A DNA stretch of 5,156 nt, taken from contig JAUXIR010000157.1 in assembly GCA_030620915.1 (NCBI GenBank), forward strand, positions 1-5,156. Direction: 5' to 3'. The notes beneath the pieces are model-generated. The model worked only from the letters and a program-made list of their open reading frames with translations. It did not search any database and was not told the DNA's origin. Shown here one piece after another: positions 4,145 through 5,156 of this stretch. Position 1 is the stretch's first letter. Each line of letters opens with the position of its first letter. Source of the DNA: Geopsychrobacter sp. (GTDB taxonomy: Bacteria; Desulfobacterota; Desulfuromonadia; Desulfuromonadales; Geopsychrobacteraceae). The position numbers were made by a program, and so were the translations under genes.

Positions 4145-5156
4145 ATGCCGGATAGTCACAACACACAACCGATCTTTGTTGCCGGTGCCGGTGGCTATAT
4201 CGGCGGCCGTCTGGTACCGCGTCTCTTGGAGGCTGGCTACCGGGTCCGGGCCCTGGCACGCAGTCCGGAAAAATTACGCAATCGCCGCTGGGGAAACCAT
4301 CCACAGCTGGAAATTGTGCGTGGCGATATCCTCGACTATCCCAGCTTATTGCAAGGACTTGTCGGCTGTCGAGCCGCCTACTATCTGGTTCATTCCATGA
4401 ACCCTGCGGTCGATGATTTTTCCCACACCGACCGGCTGGCGGCGATAAACATGACCAAGGCCTCGTCAGTGGCCAAACTGCAGCAGATCATCTATCTGGG
4501 CGGATTGGGCGAGGAAGGAAGCGGTTTGAGCCACCACCTGCAATCACGCCGCGAAGTCGGCCAGCTGCTTCAACTCGGACAGGTCCCGGTCACCACCCTT
4601 CGCGCGGCGATGATTATCGGCTCGGGCAGTGCCGCGTTCGAAATCCTGCGTTACTTGGTCGACCGCCTGCCGCTGATCCTGACCCCGCGCTGGGTCGACA
4701 CCCCCTGCCAACCGATCGGGGTGAGAAATGTGCTGCATTACCTGATCGGCTGTTTGGAGTGCCCGGAAACCCTCGGCGAGACCTTTGATATTGGCCAGCC
4801 GGAGATCCTCAGCTATCACCAGCTGATGGAGATCTACGCCGAAGAAGCAGGCCTGCGCAAACGTCGGATTATCCCACTGCCGTTTCTCACCCCACGCTTG
4901 AGCTCCTACTGGATTCACCTGCTGACCCCGATCCCGGCCGCCCTGGCTCGTCCCTTGACCGAGGGTCTGAAGAATCCGGTCATCTGCCACGACAACCGGA
5001 TCGCCGAGCTGTTGCCCCAGGATCTGTTCGACTGCCGCAAGGCGATTCGTCTGGCGCTGGAACGGATGAAGGAGCACCATGTGGAAAGCTCCTGGACCGA
5101 TTCGGGTCCGGTTCACCCGGCAGAATGGAGCATGCGCGGCGACCCGGCCTGGGCGG
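4145..5156 (+). CDS. Atypical SDR / NmrA-like NAD(P)-binding protein, YbjT type (3' end cut off)
   Basis: The open frame runs 337 codons without a stop to the window edge. The N-terminus is a Rossmann fold: FVAGAGGYIGGRLVPRLLEA (11-30) contains the GxGGxIG nucleotide loop, and RALARSPEKL (35-44) follows strand 2, with arginines that suggest NADP(H). GDILD (60-64), YYLVHSM (79-85), IIYLGGLG (115-122), RAAMIIGSGSAAFE (153-166) and LTPRLSSYW (248-256) are recurrent blocks of the YbjT-like family. The classical YxxxK pair is replaced by HLQSRREVG (131-139), as in atypical SDRs, so dehydrogenase activity cannot be assumed. Relatives run to roughly 475-510 residues with a C-terminal DUF2867 domain, so about a third is probably missing past the window. 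The RBS is weak (AAGAGAGA, about 4126-4133). It starts 113 bases after the TPM gene; membership in that operon is unclear. Substrate unknown. Confidence 0.85.
   Translation, partial: MPDSHNTQPIFVAGAGGYIGGRLVPRLLEAGYRVRALARSPEKLRNRRWGNHPQLEIVRGDILDYPSLLQGLVGCRAAYYLVHSMNPAVDDFSHTDRLAAINMTKASSVAKLQQIIYLGGLGEEGSGLSHHLQSRREVGQLLQLGQVPVTTLRAAMIIGSGSAAFEILRYLVDRLPLILTPRWVDTPCQPIGVRNVLHYLIGCLECPETLGETFDIGQPEILSYHQLMEIYAEEAGLRKRRIIPLPFLTPRLSSYWIHLLTPIPAALARPLTEGLKNPVICHDNRIAELLPQDLFDCRKAIRLALERMKEHHVESSWTDSGPVHPAEWSMRGDPAWA

Noticed and set aside
4544..5116. 190-codon minus-strand frame inside the SDR gene
   Set aside because: The + strand frame matches SDR family blocks throughout this interval; the minus frame shows no domain and no RBS.

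Overview
The window looks like ordinary chromosome from a Gram-negative bacterium with moderately high GC. It carries a lipobox-bearing LemA protein, Sec-type signal peptides, clear Shine-Dalgarno sites, and a gene set (LarA family, LemA plus two TPM-domain proteins, YbjT-like SDR) that would suit the Desulfuromonas/Geobacter group. That placement is an inference from gene content and codon style; no marker gene is present. All five recognisable genes are on the + strand.

Bases 1-646 contain no gene I can support. They hold a roughly 74-bp direct repeat (1-74 and 172-245, 68 of 74 bases identical), a 39-codon open stretch on the minus strand that looks like a decayed protein end, and an unusually dense run of dyads (165-189, 254-270, 291-310, 311-329, 380-416, 492-507). 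One dyad (311-329) also fits the -24/-12 pattern of a sigma-54 promoter on either strand. This is the least explained part of the window.

Bases 647-1924 encode a complete LarA-family protein (nickel-pincer hydroxyacid racemase/epimerase). The cofactor lysine and the three active-site histidines have the same spacing as in Lactobacillus plantarum LarA. No larB, larC or larE is in view, so the cofactor must come from elsewhere and the true substrate is open.

Bases 2031-4031 form a likely three-gene unit: a LemA lipoprotein, a secreted/membrane TPM-domain protein with a glycine-rich tail, and a second TPM-domain protein with a membrane hairpin. A plausible sigma-70 promoter (TTTACA, 17-bp spacer, TATGTT) lies in front. 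A perfect 14-bp palindrome begins where transcription should start, which suggests a repressor site. The LemA-TPM-TPM set recurs in many bacteria and its biochemical role is poorly known; all three products should sit at or in the cytoplasmic membrane.

Bases 4145-5156 are the first 337 codons of an atypical SDR of the YbjT/NmrA-like type. It runs off the window and probably lacks its C-terminal DUF2867-type domain only because of that cut. I see no CRISPR array, defence system, rRNA, tRNA or intact mobile element, and no clearly new multi-gene system. The best leads are the structured repeat region and the operator-like palindrome.
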